Source of the DNA: Sphingobacterium sp. UBA2700
GTDB lineage: Bacteria > Bacteroidota > Bacteroidia > Sphingobacteriales > Sphingobacteriaceae
Reading direction: 5' to 3'
DNA length: 64,000 nucleotides
Assembly (NCBI GenBank): GCA_002354335.1
Contig: DELI01000029.1
Span: 1-64,000, forward strand
Under the pieces are notes generated by a model that worked only from the letters and a program-made list of their open reading frames with translations, did not search any database and was not told the DNA's origin. A program made the translations under genes and the position numbers. Below, one piece after another: positions 63,451-64,000 of the stretch (the first letter of the stretch is position 1; each line of letters opens with the position of its first letter).

Positions 63451-64000
63451 ATGAAAACCAGAAAAATATTACCTATTATAACATTATTCGGATTGCTGAC
63501 GGCATGTAATGATGATTACTTAGAGCGTTATCCGTTATCCGAATTAGCACCTGAGAACTATTTCTTAACCGCTGCGGAGCTGCAGAACTATACCAATGCC
63601 TTCTACTCGGAACTTCCAGATGCGTTAGCCATTCACTATAACAATCCGACGCAAGCGGATGATGAAGCGCGCAATACGTTAGCCGCTGAGATACAAGGAA
63701 CACGAGAAACCCCCTCGAGCGGTGCGGGCTGGGATTGGGCGGAACTACGTCAGATCAACTTCTTCCTCGAAAATTCGCATAAATGTACCGACGAAGCTGC
63801 GCGTCTGAAATACGAAGGTGTAGCACGTTTCTTCCGTGCCTATTTTTACTATGAAAAAGTCGTTCGCTTTGGCGATGTGCCTTGGTATGATAGTGTACTT
63901 GAATTAGACGATGAAGGACTTTTTAAGGCGAGAGATTCTAGAAAAGTGATCTTCGAAAAAATGTTAGAAGACATCGACTTTGCGATCGCTCACTGTCAAA
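63451..64000 (+). CDS. SusD/RagB-family lipoprotein, cut by the window end
   Basis: 183 codons visible. Lipobox LLTAC (Cys19), then the SusD start NDDYLERYPLSELAPENYF, and helices with ARLKYEGVARFFRAYFYYEKVVRFGDVPWYD, the classical RagB/SusD TPR region. It differs from the SusD-like_2 type of the first pair. ATG 22 bp after the SusC stop; the remaining two-thirds lie beyond 64000. Confidence 0.93.
   Translation, partial: MKTRKILPIITLFGLLTACNDDYLERYPLSELAPENYFLTAAELQNYTNAFYSELPDALAIHYNNPTQADDEARNTLAAEIQGTRETPSSGAGWDWAELRQINFFLENSHKCTDEAARLKYEGVARFFRAYFYYEKVVRFGDVPWYDSVLELDDEGLFKARDSRKVIFEKMLEDIDFAIAHCQ

Overview
The window reads as chromosomal DNA of a Bacteroidota bacterium, most likely of the Sphingobacteriaceae (Sphingobacterium or Pedobacter type). 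The signs are two SusC/SusD pairs, a FecI sigma / FecR anti-sigma / STN-type SusC cascade, DUF4249 and DUF5687 proteins, many lipoproteins and secreted beta-barrels, -7 boxes of the TAnnTTTG type, and few strong Shine-Dalgarno sequences. This is inference from gene content; no rRNA or tRNA gene was found.

Layout. 0.3-3.6 kb: minus-strand housekeeping run mutY, ssb, pheS and a TetR regulator. 3.7-4.6 kb: envelope M23 peptidase. 4.7-8.7 kb: minus-strand trio of a small barrel, a TonB-dependent receptor and a DUF4249 lipoprotein. 9.2-12.4 kb: WG-repeat protein, small membrane protein and M1 metallopeptidase. 12.5-18.9 kb: two ABC systems, an ATPase/DUF5687 pair and a four-gene tripartite exporter (ATPase, lipoprotein adaptor, DevC/FtsX-like permease, TolC-like channel). 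19.2-23.9 kb: first SusC/SusD pair. 23.9-27.7 kb: GNAT acetyltransferase, a secreted unknown, a small HTH protein and a PagL-like barrel. 28.1-32.1 kb: three exported proteins, namely an enolase-superfamily enzyme, an azurin-like copper protein and a PVC-type dehydrogenase-like propeller. 32.3-33.2 kb: Xre/RES toxin-antitoxin pair. 33.3-34.5 kb: OmpA-like and companion lipoproteins. 34.7-36.0 kb: tryptophanase. 36.1-39.3 kb: a 1057-residue propeller/HEAT/cytochrome c lipoprotein. 40.4-46.6 kb: hemW, a long GAPDH, waaA, a UDP-glucuronate decarboxylase-like SDR and galE. 46.9-50.5 kb: DUF983, AraC regulator, phosphoesterase and unknowns. 50.6-57.8 kb: mfd, M14 peptidase and a trans-sulfuration enzyme. 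57.9-64 kb: FecI, FecR, an STN-type SusC and a SusD cut by the window end.

The most unusual feature is a family of short interspersed repeats. Copies of an element whose ends read TAGTAGTTAGTATTTAGACCTAGGGCGG occur at about 10-339, 27872-28078 and (one end only) 46600-46657. In all three cases the TAG-rich edge supplies the stop codon of the neighbouring gene. The two complete copies share a core related to a 64-bp tandem repeat. A second family of G-tract palindromes with an 11-bp period lies at 8925-9018, 27785-27869 and 46761-46848. These repeats fill every stretch longer than 300 bp that has no gene. The other main lead is the enolase-like / cupredoxin / dehydrogenase operon together with the large cytochrome protein, which may form an uncharacterised envelope oxidation pathway.
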